Positions 10,310 through 22,728 of a DNA stretch of 64,000 nt are shown here, one piece after another. The notes below the pieces were generated by a model, which did no database searches, was not told the origin of the DNA, and worked only from the letters and a program-made list of their open reading frames with translations. The stretch is from NCBI RefSeq assembly GCF_029962835.1, contig NC_080584.1, positions 81,248,862 to 81,312,861 on the forward strand, read 5' to 3'. The stretch is from Magnolia sinica. Its lineage: Eukaryota > Streptophyta > Magnoliopsida > Magnoliales > Magnoliaceae. Each line of letters opens with the position of its first letter. Within the stretch, counting starts at the first letter, position 1. Position numbers and translations under genes: made by a program.

Positions 10310-12640
10310 TGTGAAAAAACAGAGGGGCAATTTTATTTATTTTGTTCTCGCGCGCCCTCTCTCCCGCTCTCCCCCTAAATCTTCAGCTGCCGATCATCAT
10401 CAGCCCCTGCAATCTTCCTCATTAGTAGCAGCCCCGACTAGCAGACCCCATCTTCCCCACAACATCAAACCCTGAAATTATCTCTCAAAATGGATGGACA
10501 GCCTGGATAAGATAAAGCCCTAGATGTCCTCCATCCAAGGTTTGTTTCTTGTATTCTTCAATGCAGGGGTATTTTGATTTTTATTGCCTTTTCCTTTTTG
10601 TCATTTATGTTTCTGGAGTGCACTTGAGCAGAGAAAAAAGGAGCATTTCGGATTCCAAAGGCAGATTAGAGACCTCCTGCAAGAGAATCAAGATGCAGGA
10701 TTTGGATTTGGTTTTCCAATCTAAGAGGTAATTTATTCGATTTCTTTTTCTTCTTTTTGAATCTGGTGTTGGATTCTATGATTTGTTGGATTTTTATTTT
10801 TGAATAGGATTTTTTAATTTTCTCTTGCTTTGTTAGCATTTTATTTTAGTGTATTTTCGATTCTTTGAATCTTTTTTTGTGGGGGAGAGAATCAACTTGT
10901 ATTGGGTTGTTACCAAAGGGTTTTCAATGTGGCTTTTGATTAGGTATTTGACTGGCAACTTGCTAATGGGAGAACTGCTTGATTGGATGCGACAGATGTT
11001 ACTTGACAACGGATATCTTTCTTTACATAGCCTGTATCCTCCTGCCTAATTCCAATGGTTTTTTTTTTTTTTTTTATTAATATGCTTGAAAACTAACTTC
11101 TATGAATCATCTTTGATAGATGTTTCAGACATGCTGAATAATTGTTAAGAAGGATTGTACAGATGCTTCCTAGTATGCAGATAGAAACAAATATTAGATG
11201 GCTACCAACTTTTAATCTGGAGCAATTTTGGGGCATCCAGAATCAGAAGTGGGCCCATCAGATCAATAATCTAGTTAACCAAACCATGCATAGTGTCTCA
11301 ATACATACCACATAGAAACAAATCACAAATCCATCAGCACCTGCATTATGTCACAATCCATGTGTTGAGGGAAAATAGGATTTTATCTTTCTTTTAATTT
11401 TTTTTTAAAAATGTTTTCTATCTTCCTTGGGAGTATCTCATCTCCACCATGGTTAGGCGACAACTGGGGTTAAAAAGTATCATCCAAAAACCAGTATGTC
11501 TCACTCAAAACGTACCAATTTTGTCCATGAATGGTACAGTTCCATATTGGCCTGAAACAGCCCAAACACAAAGACGACACCACCCAATGAAAACCCCATG
11601 CATGTAGGTAGTGAACCATATGTAACACCATAACCCATTTTCAATCTGCAGGATTTTCAGTATCACACTACAGTTAATCAATGCCAATGAATGGTGGAGA
11701 TGGATGCTTCTTCTAGGCCTAATGGATCGGCCGTCTAGATGGCACTGACAGTCATGTGGTTCTGAGTGGAGGTTCCATAAGACGCTTGCAACAGCATTAT
11801 TTCGCATTCAGATAATGCACAAGGACACATGTTTGGTTGCACCAAATATCATGTTATTTCAGTATAATTTGTTGCAAAATTTTAGGCAATATATCATGAA
11901 ATGTGGTGCAACCAAACACAACCTAAAAACTAAAAGATTCTTAGATTTTCACATTCAAGAAATAAACCATGGCAGGAATAAACGAGTTTCTTCTCTTCAT
12001 GTTCAAACACATGCATCTATCTGCATACTAGGAAACATCTGTAAATTTCTTAACAATGGAAAGAACATTACTGCAATTTGAGGGCTACTTCCTTATTATG
12101 AATACTAGGAAACATCTGTAAATTTCTGCATTTCCTCTTGATTATGTAAATTGCACAATGAGTTGTTGGTGATGGTCGTCCGTTTTGTTGTAGCCGCTTC
12201 TGTTCATCTTAAATGTTTATTAAACCTCGTCGAATATAATCTTATAATGCTTATTGTTGACCACATATTGATCTTGGAGTGGAGTTGTTCCATGCTTGAA
12301 GAGCTTCAATTGTCCAAAATGAGGTATATAATAATAGAAGTACAACACGAGTACCTTGAAATTCTTATTTTATTCACATAATCCGTCTTTGGAGTTTCCA
12401 GCTCTTTCTTTTCTTATTTACAAATTATGCAACTTCTATCATCTATGACTGGTTCACCAACATGAACAGATTGAGTCACAGAAAGTCACCAACAAAAACA
12501 ACTCTCTTTCTAATAGGATTTTCTTTGCTTTTTCTTTTTTAACATTGTGATGCTTTCTTATGATTTCATTTGCATTATGCATGAGACCAGTAATGTTTTG
12601 CATTCATTGTGGTACTATTGATTTGGATTGGTCTCTGGTG
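10310..12640 (+). other. Captured gene-like DNA, identity unknown
   Basis: The stretch begins with a CT-rich leader-like sequence (10340-10440) that looks like a plant 5' UTR and first exon. A possible exon follows at about 10638-10727 (after 'cttgagcag', before 'gtaattta'). In one frame it reads RKKEHFGFQRQIRDLL followed by QENQDAGFGFG, but it stops just before the donor. The rest is T-rich and intron-like. I do not recognise the gene. Its position next to the Tag exons suggests captured host DNA. Confidence 0.35.
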
Positions 12641-12644
12641 TAGG

Positions 12645-12749
12645 ACTACAAAAGGAATTCTTTTATGGAGGCTGATTTGATATGTTCAAACATAATACAA
12701 AGTATGGAAAGGAAGTTGCAGGTAGCAATTGAAGCTATTGAGTGTGGTA
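12645..12749 (+). pseudogene. Exon-like segment of an unrecognised gene
   Basis: The segment is bounded by an acceptor (gtgtag) and a donor (gtaagag). It is open for 35 codons, reading roughly DYKRNSFMEADLICSN then IIQSMERKLQVAIEAIECG, a helical, charged sequence. A second well-bounded candidate at about 14096-14149 (after 'tttgctag', before 'gtaagcac') reads VASNLDVVTDVYDFLHL. They could be exons of one captured gene. I cannot name the family. Confidence 0.35.
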
Positions 12750-13070
12750 AGAGCACCCTGGTATTTACCTTAAGCAGTATGGTATGAGACTTGTAAAATG
12801 TTGCAGGTAGCAGGAGTTTTTATGGTGGTCATGGTTGTGGATTTTATTATTTTAGATCATTAATGTGGTCTTGAATTTTGCTTATTTTGGATAATGAATG
12901 TGTGGATTTGCTGAATTCATTTGAGAAATGAGCTGGAAAAACGGATGAACAATTTAATATTCAATGCATCATCAAGATGGGGCCTACAGTGACAGTATCT
13001 TCTCCTATTTTGATCAAACCAACTGCCATGCTGGATGTGATTACTCGTTAAGCTGTAGTAGAGAACTTGT

Positions 13071-13750
13071 GTGGGTGCTTTTGCAATGAAATTTGGGATG
13101 TTCTTAAGCAGTTTGATGCATATTGGTTGAAAAATGAAGTGTTATGCAGATTTATTATAATTTTTTGTGGTTTAGATGATGGAATCTTGTGTGGGTGCTT
13201 TTGCATTTATCAATTCTTAAAATTTGTGGGATTACTTGATGTGAATCAATGGGAGTTTTTTATGATTAGTAGTTGCTTTTGGGTGTTCTTGGACTGAAAC
13301 CAATGGAATTTGCGGCACTTTCAAGTTATTTGGACTTGGCATAATTAATGGAGTGTTGTACACATCATTTATGTTACATGTAAGCGAAGCTCATGTGGGT
13401 ACTTTTGCATTTGCCAGTTTTTGAAGTTTATGTGATCATGTTATATTAATTGATGGGAATTTAGGATGATGGGTACTTGTTTCCGGGATTTTTTTTTGGG
13501 GGGGACCAAAATAAAGGGAACTTGGGATGTTCTCAAGCAATTTGATGCATATGTATTGACCCAGATGTTCTTCATACTTGGATTATCTGAAAAATGGAGT
13601 GGTCATGTAGATACTTTTCTGTTTATTAGTTTTTGAAGTTTGTGTTTATTTGATGAAAATCAATGGGAGTTGAGGATGCCGGGTACTTGTTTTCAGGTGT
13701 TTTGATTGGAACTAAGGTAATTAGGGGCTTTTTCTAGTTATCTGATGCAC
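13071..13750. repeat. Degenerate ~207 bp tandem repeat in intron-like DNA
   Basis: The phrase 'gtgggtgcttttgcat' recurs near 13071, 13191, 13395 and 13606. It is accompanied by 'tttttgaagtttgtg', 'gaatcaatgggagtt' and 'tttgatgcatattg'. The last three units are spaced about 204-211 bases; the first interval is shorter. Confidence 0.7.
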
Positions 13751-14389
13751 ATTGATTGATTTTAATGTTTTTCAGATTTTAATGATTTTATTTATATGCA
13801 TGTGGTGTCCTCAGGTCTTACATGAACTAATTTATATGCATGTGGTGTCCGCGAATCTTACATGAACTAATACGACGCCCCAACTAGATTTTGTGGAGCA
13901 AGAAAGAAGTTAGTTTTCTTCCCTTTACCATTGTTGTTTGATTGTTAATCCAGCAACGATTATTTTTTTATGCCATAGGTCTTGGCACTTGCTATTTTTC
14001 TTAGAATTTATTAGTTTAATAACCTAGCTATGTAAACTATTAGACTTTGTTTCATAAGCATAAATATGAATCACCTTCTTTCTTCTTTTTGCTAGGTGGC
14101 ATCAAATCTAGATGTCGTAACAGATGTGTATGATTTCCTCCATTTGGTAAGCACCATTTCTAGTGAAAAAGAAGTAAGCAATGAATGTCTAGGTGCAGAT
14201 GCTGATGAAAAAGAAGTAAGCAATGAAGCAGCCCGTTCAATCTGATCAATCTTCTCCCTAGGGAGGTTGGAAATCAAATGATGTGTACAACAATTCAGGT
14301 ATGGTTTGCACCAATTCAAGAGACTGTACATTAGGCATTCAATATATAAGACTGGAGTGAGATTGATTAGGCATTTAAATGTGTTGCAG

Positions 14390-14692
14390 GATGTTGTTTG
14401 AATTACTTGTCCTAACAGGTGCACAAGTTGGGATGGATTGGACTTCTATCTTGAGAAAACGCCATGATTTCAGGTAGTTATTATTGTAATGGAAATTTAA
14501 AAAATTAAAAGAGAGAGAGAGATAATGAATTCCTGGAAAGAAATGTTCCTTATCATTAGGGTTGCTTTCGCCAGGTTTGATGCAGAAATTGTTACCAACT
14601 TCACAAAAAGACAAATAGCATCAGTGGCCACAGATTGCAACTTAGATTTAAACAAGGTTCGAGGTGCCGTCAACAATACTAACAGAATCCTC
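14390..14692 (+). pseudogene. DNA-3-methyladenine glycosylase I (Tag family) fragment, two exons
   Basis: Established knowledge: this base-excision repair enzyme removes 3-methyladenine from DNA. Plants have several nuclear-encoded paralogues with a conserved 'LFELLVLTGAQVG..WTSIL' segment. Exon 1 (14390-14473) reads MLFELLVLTGAQVGMDW then TSILRKRHDFR. A GT-AG intron follows (14474-14559, donor gtagtt, acceptor cattag). Exon 2 (14560-14692) reads VAFARFDAEIVTNF, TKRQIASVATDCNLDL and NKVRGAVNNTNRIL, then meets a stop at 14693. The codon AGG is correctly rebuilt across the splice. The N-terminal part with the zinc and base-binding residues and the C-terminal third are missing, so no active enzyme can be made. 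It lies inside CACTA element A, 40 bases before the ~168 bp repeats, so it is best read as a captured host gene fragment. Confidence 0.85.
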
Positions 14693-14730
14693 TAAGTCAG
14701 ATTGTTGATTGGACCTGATTTTATTTAAAT

Positions 14731-15050
14731 GAGCAGACCCGGATGTGCGTCGGAGCTATCCGGATGTTGAGTGGGGGTCCTTGGAAGGTGGGAACCGTTG
14801 TTATGACCATGATGAAGCTGTCTATTTTCTATGGACAGCATTGGAGTGGCCTGGCCATTTGGACAGGCCATGTTTATGTATTTACTTCAAATTAATGGAG
14901 CAGACCCGGATGTGCGTCGAAGCTATCCGGATGTTGAGCGGGGGTCCCTAGAAGATGGGAACCGCTGTTATAACCATGATGAAGATGTCCATTTCCTATG
15001 GACAGCATTAGAAGGGTCTGGCCAATTGGAGCAGGCCGTGTTTATATCTG
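14731..15050. repeat. ~168 bp direct repeat, two copies, beside the CCTAAA array
   Basis: The copies begin 'gagcagacccggatgtgcg' at 14731 and 14899 and contain 'gctatccggatgttgag' and 'ctatggacagcatt'. Three reverse-complement copies sit at the matching position in element B (35110-35625). The repeat is thus part of the shared chassis. Confidence 0.85.
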
Positions 15051-15059
15051 TGTTTGCAG

Positions 15060-18000
15060 GGACCACACCCTTAACCTATAACCTAAACCTATTCTCAAAT
15101 CCCAAAACCTATAACTACAACCTAAACCTATAAATTATAACTTAAACCTATAATCTAAACTCAATTCCCTAAACTTTAACCTACAACTTAACCTAAACCT
15201 ATACTTGTAACCTAAACCTATTCTCAAATCCCAAAACCTATAACCTAAACCTTAACCTAAACCTATAACCTATAACCTATAAACTGAACCTATAACCTAT
15301 TACCTATAAACTGAACCTATAACCTATTCTCAAATACCAAAACCTATAACTATAACCTAATCCTTAACCTAAACCCGATTTCTTAAACCTCAACCTTAAC
15401 CTATTCTCAATTCCCTAAACCTATAGCTTATAACCTAAACCGAAACCTAAACCTATACCTTAACCTAAACCTAAACCTATAACCTATAACCTAAACCTAA
15501 ACCTAAACCCAAAACCTAAATGTATTTTTAAATCCTTAAACCTAAACCTACACCTATTCTTAATCTCAACTCCCTAACCTTAACCTAAACCTAAACTTGA
15601 AAACCAAAACGTAAACCCGATCCCGAACCTGAACCCGATTTCCTAAACCTAAACCTTAACCTATTCTCAATTCCCTAAACCTATTGCTTATAACCTAAAC
15701 CGAAACATAAAACTATACCTTAACCTAAACCTATAACCTATAACCTAAACATAAACCTAAAACCTAATTGTATTCTCAAATCCCTAAACTTAAACATACA
15801 CCTAATCCTAATCTCAACTCCCTAACCTAAACCTAAACTTGAAAACTCAAACATAAACCCGATCCCCAACCCGAACCCGATTTCGTAAACCTAAACCTTA
15901 ATGTATTCCCAATTCCCTAAACCTAAACCTAAACCTACACCTAATCCTAATCTCAACTCCCTAACCTAAACCTAAACTTAAACTTGAAAACCCAAACCTA
16001 AACCCGATCTCGAACCCGAACCCGATTTTCTAAACCTAAACCTTAACCTATTCTCAATTCCCTAAACCTATAGCTTATAACTTAAACCTAAACCTAAACC
16101 TATATAACATATAACCTAAACCTATCTAACATATAACCTAAACCTAAACCGAAACATAAATCTATACCTTAACCTAAACCTAAACCTAAACCTAAAACCT
16201 AAAACCTAAATGTATTCTCAAATCCCTAAACCTAAACCTACACCTAATCCTAATCTCAACTCCCTAACCAAAACCTAAACCTAAACTTGAAAACTCAAAC
16301 ATAAACCCGATCCTGAACCCAAACCCGATTTCCTAAACCTAAACCTTAATGTATTCTCAATTCCCTAAACCTAAACCTACACCTAATCCTAATCTCAACT
16401 CCCTAACCTAAACCTAAACTTAAACTTGAAAACCCAAACCTAAACCCGATCTCGAACCCGAACCCGATTTCCTAAACCTAAACCTTAACCTATTCTCAAT
16501 TCCCTAAACCTATAGCTTATAACCTAAACCTAAACCTAAACCTAAACCTGTAACCTATAACCTAAACCTAAAACCTAAATGTATTCTTAAATCCCTAAAC
16601 ATAAACCTACACCTAATCCTAATCTCAACTCCCTAACCTAAACCTAAACCTAAACTTGAAAACCAAAACCTAAACCCGATCCCGAACCTGAACCCGATTT
16701 CCTAAACCTAAACCTTAACCTATTCTCAATTCCCTAAACCTATTGCTTATAACCTAAACCGAAACCTAAACCTATACCTTAACCTAAACCTAAACCTAAA
16801 CCTATAACCTATAACCTAAACATAAACCTAAAACCTAAATGTATTCTCAAATCCCTAAACCTAAACCTGCACCTAATCCTAATCTCAACTCCCTAACCTA
16901 AACTTGAAAACCAAAACCTAAACCCGATCCCAAACCCGAACCCAATTTCCTAAACCTAAACCTTAACCTATTCTCAATTCCCTAAACCTATAGCTTATAA
17001 CCTAAACCTAAACCTTAACCTAAACCTAAACCTAAACTTAAACTTGTAACCTGTAACATAAACCTAAACCTAAAACCTAAATGTATTCTCAAATCCCTAA
17101 ACCTAAAACCTAAATGTATTCTCAAATCCCTAAACCTAAACCTACACCTATTCCTAATCTCAACTCCCTAACCTTAACCTAAACCTAAACTTGAAAATCA
17201 AAACGTAAACCCGATCCCGAACCCGAACCTGATTTCCTAAACCTAAACCTAAACCTATTCTCAATTCCCTAAACCTATAGCTTATAACCTAAACCGAAAC
17301 ATAAACCTATACCTTAACCTAAACTTATAACCTATAACCTAAACATAAACCTAAAACCTAAATGTATTCTCAAATCCCTAAACCTAAACCTACACCTAAT
17401 CCTAATCTCAACTCCCTAACCTAAACCTAAACCTAAACTTGAAAACTCAAACATAAACCCGATCCTGAACCCGAACCCTATTTCCTAAACTTAAACCTTA
17501 ATGTATTCTCAATTCCCTAAACCTAAACCTACACCTAATCCTAATCTTAACTCCCTAGCCTAAACCTAAACTTAAACTTGAAAATCCAAACCTAAACCCG
17601 ATCTCGAACTCGAACCCGATTTTCTAAACCTAAACCTTAACCTATTCTCAATTCCCTAAACCTATAGCTTATAACCTAAACCTAAACCTAAACCTATATG
17701 ACATATAACCTAAACCTATATAACATATAACCTAAATCGAAACCTAAACCTATACCTAAACCTAAAACCTATAACCTAAACCTAAACCTAAAACCTAATT
17801 GTATTATCAAATCCCTAAACCTAAACCTACACCTAATCCTAATCTCAACTCCCTAACCTAAACCTAAGCCTAAATTTGAAAATCAAAACCTAAACCCGAT
17901 CCCGAACCCAAACCCGATTTCCTAAACCTAAACCTTAACCTATTCTCAATTCCCTAAACCTATAGCTTATAACCTAAAGCTAAGCCTAAACCTTAACCTA

Positions 18001-20225
18001 AACCTAAACCTGTAACCTGTAACATAAACCTAAACCTAAAACCTAAATATATTCTCAAATTCCTAAACCTAAACCTACACCTAATCCTAATCTCAACTCC
18101 CAAACCTAAACCTAAACCTAAACTTGAAAAGCAAAACGTAAACCCGATCCCGAACCCGAACTCGATTTTCTAAACCTTAACCTTAACCTATTCTCAATTC
18201 CCTAAACCTATAGCTTATAACCTAAACCGAAACATAAACCTATACTTTAAGCTAAACCTATAACCTATAACCTAAACATAAACCTAAAACCTAAATGTAT
18301 TCTCAAATCCCTAAACCTAAACCTACACATAATCCTAATCTCAACTCCCTAACCTAAACCTAAACTTGAAAACTCAAACTTAAACCCGATCCCGAACCCG
18401 AACTAGATTTCCTAAACCTAAACCTTAATGTATTCTCAATTCCCTAAACCTAAACCTACACCTAATCCTAATCTCAACTCCCTAACCTAAACCTAAACTT
18501 AAACTTGAAAACCCAAACCTAAACCCGATCTCGAACCCGAGCCCGATTTCTTAAACCTAAACCTTAACCTATTCTCAATTCCCTAAACATATAGCTTATA
18601 ACCTAAAGCTAAGCCTAAACCTTAACCTAAATCTAAACCTAAACCTAAACCTGTAACCTGTAACATAAACCTAAACCTAAAACCTAAATATATTCTCAAA
18701 TCCCTAAGCCTAAACCTACACCTAATCCTAATCTCAACTCCCAAACCTAAACCTAAACCTAAACTTGAAAACCAAAACGTAAACCCGATCCCGAACCCGA
18801 ACCCGATTTCCTAAACCTAAACCTTAACCTATTCTCAATTCCCTAAACCTATAGCTTATAACCTAAACCGAAACATAAACCTATACTTTAAGCTAAACCT
18901 ATAACCTATAACCTAAACATAAACCTAAAACCTAAATGTATTCTCAAATCCCTAAACCTAAACCTACACCTAATCCTAATCTCAACTCCCTAACCTAAAC
19001 CTAAACTTGAAAACTCAAACTTAAACCCAATCCTGAACCTGAACCCGATTTCCTAAACCTAAACCTTAATGTATTCTCAATTCCCTAAACCTAAACCTAC
19101 ACCTAATCCTAATCTCAACTCCCTAACCTAAACCTAAACTTAAACTTGAAAACCCAAACCTAAACCCGATCTCGAACCCGAACCCGATTTTCTAAACCTA
19201 AACCTTAACCTATTCTCAATTCCCTAAACCTATAGCTTATAACCTAAACCTAAACCTTAACCTAAACCTATAAAACATATAACCTAAACCTAAACCTAAA
19301 ACCTAATGTATTCTCAAATCCCTAAACCTAAACTTACACATAATCCTAATCTCAACTCCCTAACCTAAACCTAAACCTAAACTTGAAAACCCAAACCTAA
19401 ACCCGATCCCGAACCCGAACCCGATTTTTTAAACCTAAACCTTAACCTATTCCCAATTCCCTAAACCTATAGCTTATAACCTAAACCTAAACCTAAACCT
19501 AAACCTTAACCTAAACCAATAACCTATAACCTAAACCTAAACTTAAAACCTTAGTGTATTCTCGAATCCCTAAACCTAAACCTACACCTAATCCTAGCCT
19601 CAACTCCCTAACCTAAACCTAAACCTTAACCTATTCTCAATTCCCTAAACCTTAACCTATAACCTAACCTAAACTTAAAACTATTACCTGCACTTATAAT
19701 CTAAACTTATAACCTAAACCTAAGCCTAAAACTTAAACCTAAACCTAAAATCGAAATGTATTCTCAAATCCTTAAACATAAACCTACACCTAATCCTAAT
19801 CTCAACTCCATAACCTAAACTTAAACCTAAACTTGAAAGCCCAAACCTAAACCCGATTCCAAACCCAAACCCGATTTCCTAAACCTAAACCTTAACCTTA
19901 ACCTATTCTCAATTCCCTAAAGCTATAACCTATATACTATAACCTATAACTAAAACCTAAACCTTAACCTAAACCTATAACCTAAACCTAAACCTTAACC
20001 TAAACCAAAACCTATAACCTAAACCTTAACCTATAACCTATAACCTAATCTTAAACCTAAACCTAAAACCTAAAACCCAAAACTAAAACCTAAACCTTTA
20101 ACCTAAATGTATTATCAAATCCTTAAACCTAGACCTACACCTAATCCTAATCTCAACTCCCTAACCTAAACCTAAACTTGAAAACCCAAACCTAAACCCA
20201 ATCCCGAACCCAAACCCAATTGCTG
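15060..20225. repeat. Telomere-like CCTAAA/CCTATAA degenerate array, 5.2 kb
   Basis: The array is made of short CCTAAA (TTTAGG on the other strand) and CCTATA words organised into longer units of roughly 230-440 bases. Marker phrases are 'ctcaattccctaaacctata', 'gtattctcaaatccctaaac', 'cctaatcctaatctcaactc' and 'cccgatcccgaacccgaac'. The unit is 6 bases, one G short of the usual plant telomere TTTAGGG. It lies inside CACTA A, not at a chromosome end. Element B carries the same array in reverse complement at 30072-35092. Confidence 0.95.
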
Positions 20226-20769
20226 TAATAATATAGCCCAATCATATCATGGCAAGAAACAAGAATGTATCCCTTTTAACACATGCCCCTTTTTACAAAG
20301 TTTTAATTTTTGTTGTTGTTTCTATTAACTTGAATTGAAACATTTTTTTGCATTATTTGCTTGCATTAATTTTATTTTAATGATCAATTTTATTTTAAAA
20401 AAGTGTCCACTTTTTTGGAAGAAGTTTATGCAATTCTTCATGATTCTGAATTATAATGTTTTGTTGGTTTAATATTTTTTTTTCAGATGAAAGACGCAAA
20501 AAGAAAATTGTTGCTGATTTTTTTCCTTTTTTTATTTATAAAGTTAAACTTATATGTATTTGTGCGTGGATGAATGTAATGTGGATAAGATTATTTGTGT
20601 TTGGATGGATGTAATTTATGTTTGGATGAATGTAGTTTATGTTGGATTTACGTAGTTTGGGTTTAGATGGATATGAATGTGAATATGATGAAATATATTA
20701 TATAACAGGTGTATATCAGGAAGAATACGATGAAATATATTGTAACAGGTGATCCTCTCAAATTCTTAA
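20226..20769. other. Spacer between TTTAGG array and end of element A
   Basis: AT-rich DNA with no gene. 'aagacgcaaaaagaaaattg' and 'gtgtatatcaggaagaatac' have reverse-complement counterparts in element B (29656-30070), so this is chassis sequence. Confidence 0.7.
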
Positions 20770-21175
20770 AAGGGACGGTTCATGACAGTCCTTTTTAAGG
20801 ACAGTTTGTGGCCGTCCTTTGAAGGCACATAAGAGACGATCCATAACCGTCCTTTTTAAGGACGGTCCATAGTCGTCCTTTGAATAGTGATAAGAGACGG
20901 TCCATGACAGTCCTTTTTAAGGACGGTTCATGACTGTCCTTTTAAAGGATGGTCCATAGCTGTTCTTTGAAGGCTCATTAGAGACGGTCCATGACAGTCC
21001 TTTAAAGGCTCATAAGAGACGGTCCACGACCGTCCTTTTTTTGTCAATAAGAATGACGGTTTTCGACCGTCCTTTAAGTAATACAACACGTCAAAACTTG
21101 ACGGCCCTTGCGACGGTCCATGACCGTCCTTTTTGGTCATTTGAGACGGTTTTGGACCGTCCTTTTTTCAACAAT
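20770..21175. repeat. Subterminal dyad array (element A, right end)
   Basis: Repeated 'aaggacggtccatgaccgtc' and variants with GGACGGTC/GACCGTCC. This matches 29265-29655 in reverse complement. Short ORFs here are repeat artefacts. Confidence 0.9.
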
Positions 21176-21190
21176 TTTGGCGTAGTGTCT

Positions 21191-22189
21191 ATTCCAGAGA
21201 CCAGCTTTAAATCAAACGGTCTGAATTGAATGGAAAGGCTCTCGGGCACATGTGCTACATTGGCATGAGAAATACAGCTTTCACGTGATCATGGAATCAA
21301 GCTATGTGGGGCCCACCTTTGTGTATGAAATCAGGTGGGACTCTTAATGTTTGTCCATGAACTAAAAGATTTAAAAAAAGAAAAAAGAAAAAAAGACTAA
21401 ATGTCATGTGGGGGCGGGTGGGCTACACATCGAGTTTTAGACGGATTGGATGTCATGCATCACAATGGGCCCAAGACATCTAATTTTAGTTCAAGCTATA
21501 GCTGATACTACCACATGCGATATGGTAAAGTTATGAGTGATCACAGCCATCTATCTGGTGGAATATGCCCGAGAATAAGGAAAGATCTGATAAAAACACG
21601 TGTGGCCATATTGACATGCATGTGTATGTGTTTCATCCATGCCGGCCATCTACTTTTCTAGATCATTTTATGGTATGAGATCAAAAATGAGGTATATCTT
21701 TATCTCAAATGTACCACATTACAGGAAGCAGTGTTGAATGATCAAGCTGATCTTTGTTTTTTCCCTTCATCATCTGGGTCTGTATGACCAAATCAACAAA
21801 CTGGATGTCATATAAACTGTACAGTGGGCCTTATGAGGATTTAAATGGTGGATATCCAATCACTATTGTTTTCCCCTGGTGTAGTCTACCGGAGATTTAT
21901 ATCCTTCTCATTTTTAGGATCAAGCCCTAAACTGATCTATAACAATGGATGAACGGAATGGACGAAACACAGATTTTTTGGATTTTTTTATGACATCAAG
22001 CATCTGTCAATGGCATCGAGAGATCTATCAATGCCATCGACAGACCCTATTGTTTGTAGATTTAAGACATCAACAACAATCTCTAGCTACCATGTCTTCA
22101 ATCTTCTTTCTTTATATGTTATTTTCCTCATCTATAATTTCGTCTTGTATCATAGCTCCATCGCTTCTCATGCACACTTCGTCTTCCAT
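21191..22189. repeat. Flanking DNA with MITE copy (21600-21975)
   Basis: At 21600-21975, 'gtttcatccatgccggccat', 'ttttatggtatgagatcaaa' and 'gaacggaatggacgaaacac' mark a palindromic MITE-family copy. A second small fragment with 'gtggggcccacctttg' is at 21305-21320. The piece from 21976 to 22189 is probably 3' sequence of the Copia element that follows on the minus strand. Confidence 0.6.
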
Positions 22190-22728
22190 TTATGCCTTTT
22201 CTAAGCCAAAGGAAGTTACACAGAACTTAAACCTCTTTGTGAGAGCCACCTTCGTAAGCATATTAGTCGAATTCACGCTCATGTGAATTTTCTCTAGTGT
22301 CACGTCTCCTTCCTCAAGGTTCTATCAAATAAAATAGTAACGTATATCAATATGTTTATTATGTGAGTGATAAACATAATTGTTAGCCAAATTAATCGCA
22401 ATTTTGCTTTCATAATTGACCAGCATGGCCTCCCACTGAAGCCCCAACTGATTTATCATCCTTCTCAACCAAACACCTTCCTTGAACACTTTTATCACCG
22501 CCATATACTCAGTTTCAGTTATGGAAAGAGCCATCATAGACTGAAGCTTTGACGTGCAACTGATTGCTCCACCTGCTAACACAAATGAGTAATTGTAAGT
22601 CAACCTTCTATTATCTATACTACACACACAATCAAAATCCACATAACATACCAAAATGTCCCCTGATTTCTCAAATGATAAGATGTAGTCCTACGTAACT
22701 CGAATATATTGAAGTAGTCATTTCACTA
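22190..22728 (-). pseudogene. Ty1/copia polyprotein remnant, RNase H C-terminal part
   Basis: On the minus strand the sequence reads VCYVDFDCVCSIDNRR, then FVLAGGAISCTSKLQS, ALSITETEYMAV, GVWLRRMINQLG and HIDIRYYFI. A shifted or interrupted tail continues LEEGDVTLEKI, NMLTKVALTKRFKFC and FGLEKA before a stop at 22190-22192. This is the classic order of the copia RNase H domain and polyprotein end. The upstream reverse-transcriptase part lies 25 kb away at 48096-48519, because a LINE inserted at 22728. Several catalytic and framework residues are changed and the frame is broken, so it is inactive. Confidence 0.9.

Larger units (their letters stand above)
4989..21187 (-). mobile_element. CACTA (En/Spm) transposon A, 16.2 kb, non-autonomous, gene-capturing
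   Basis: The element starts CACTACATGAAAAATG at 4989 and ends TTTTGGCGTAGTG at 21187. It is flanked by the 3 bp target duplication TCT (4986-4988 and 21188-21190), the expected size for CACTA elements. Both ends carry subterminal arrays of a GACGGTC...GACCGTC dyad. Both ends are nearly identical to those of element B (29251-45364), which lies in the opposite orientation; strand is set relative to B. Inside, in order: subterminal array, AT-rich array, a nested foreign CACTA end, MITEs, intron-containing gene-like DNA with a Tag glycosylase fragment, ~168 bp repeats, a 5.2 kb CCTAAA array, a spacer, and the second subterminal array. No transposase (TNPD or TNPA-like) coding sequence was recognised, so movement would depend on enzymes supplied elsewhere. 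Confidence 0.9.

Noticed and set aside
15060..20225. A true telomere or chromosome end
   Set aside because: The unit is TTTAGG not TTTAGGG, it is highly degenerate with fixed non-telomeric words, and it is bounded by transposon sequence on both sides.
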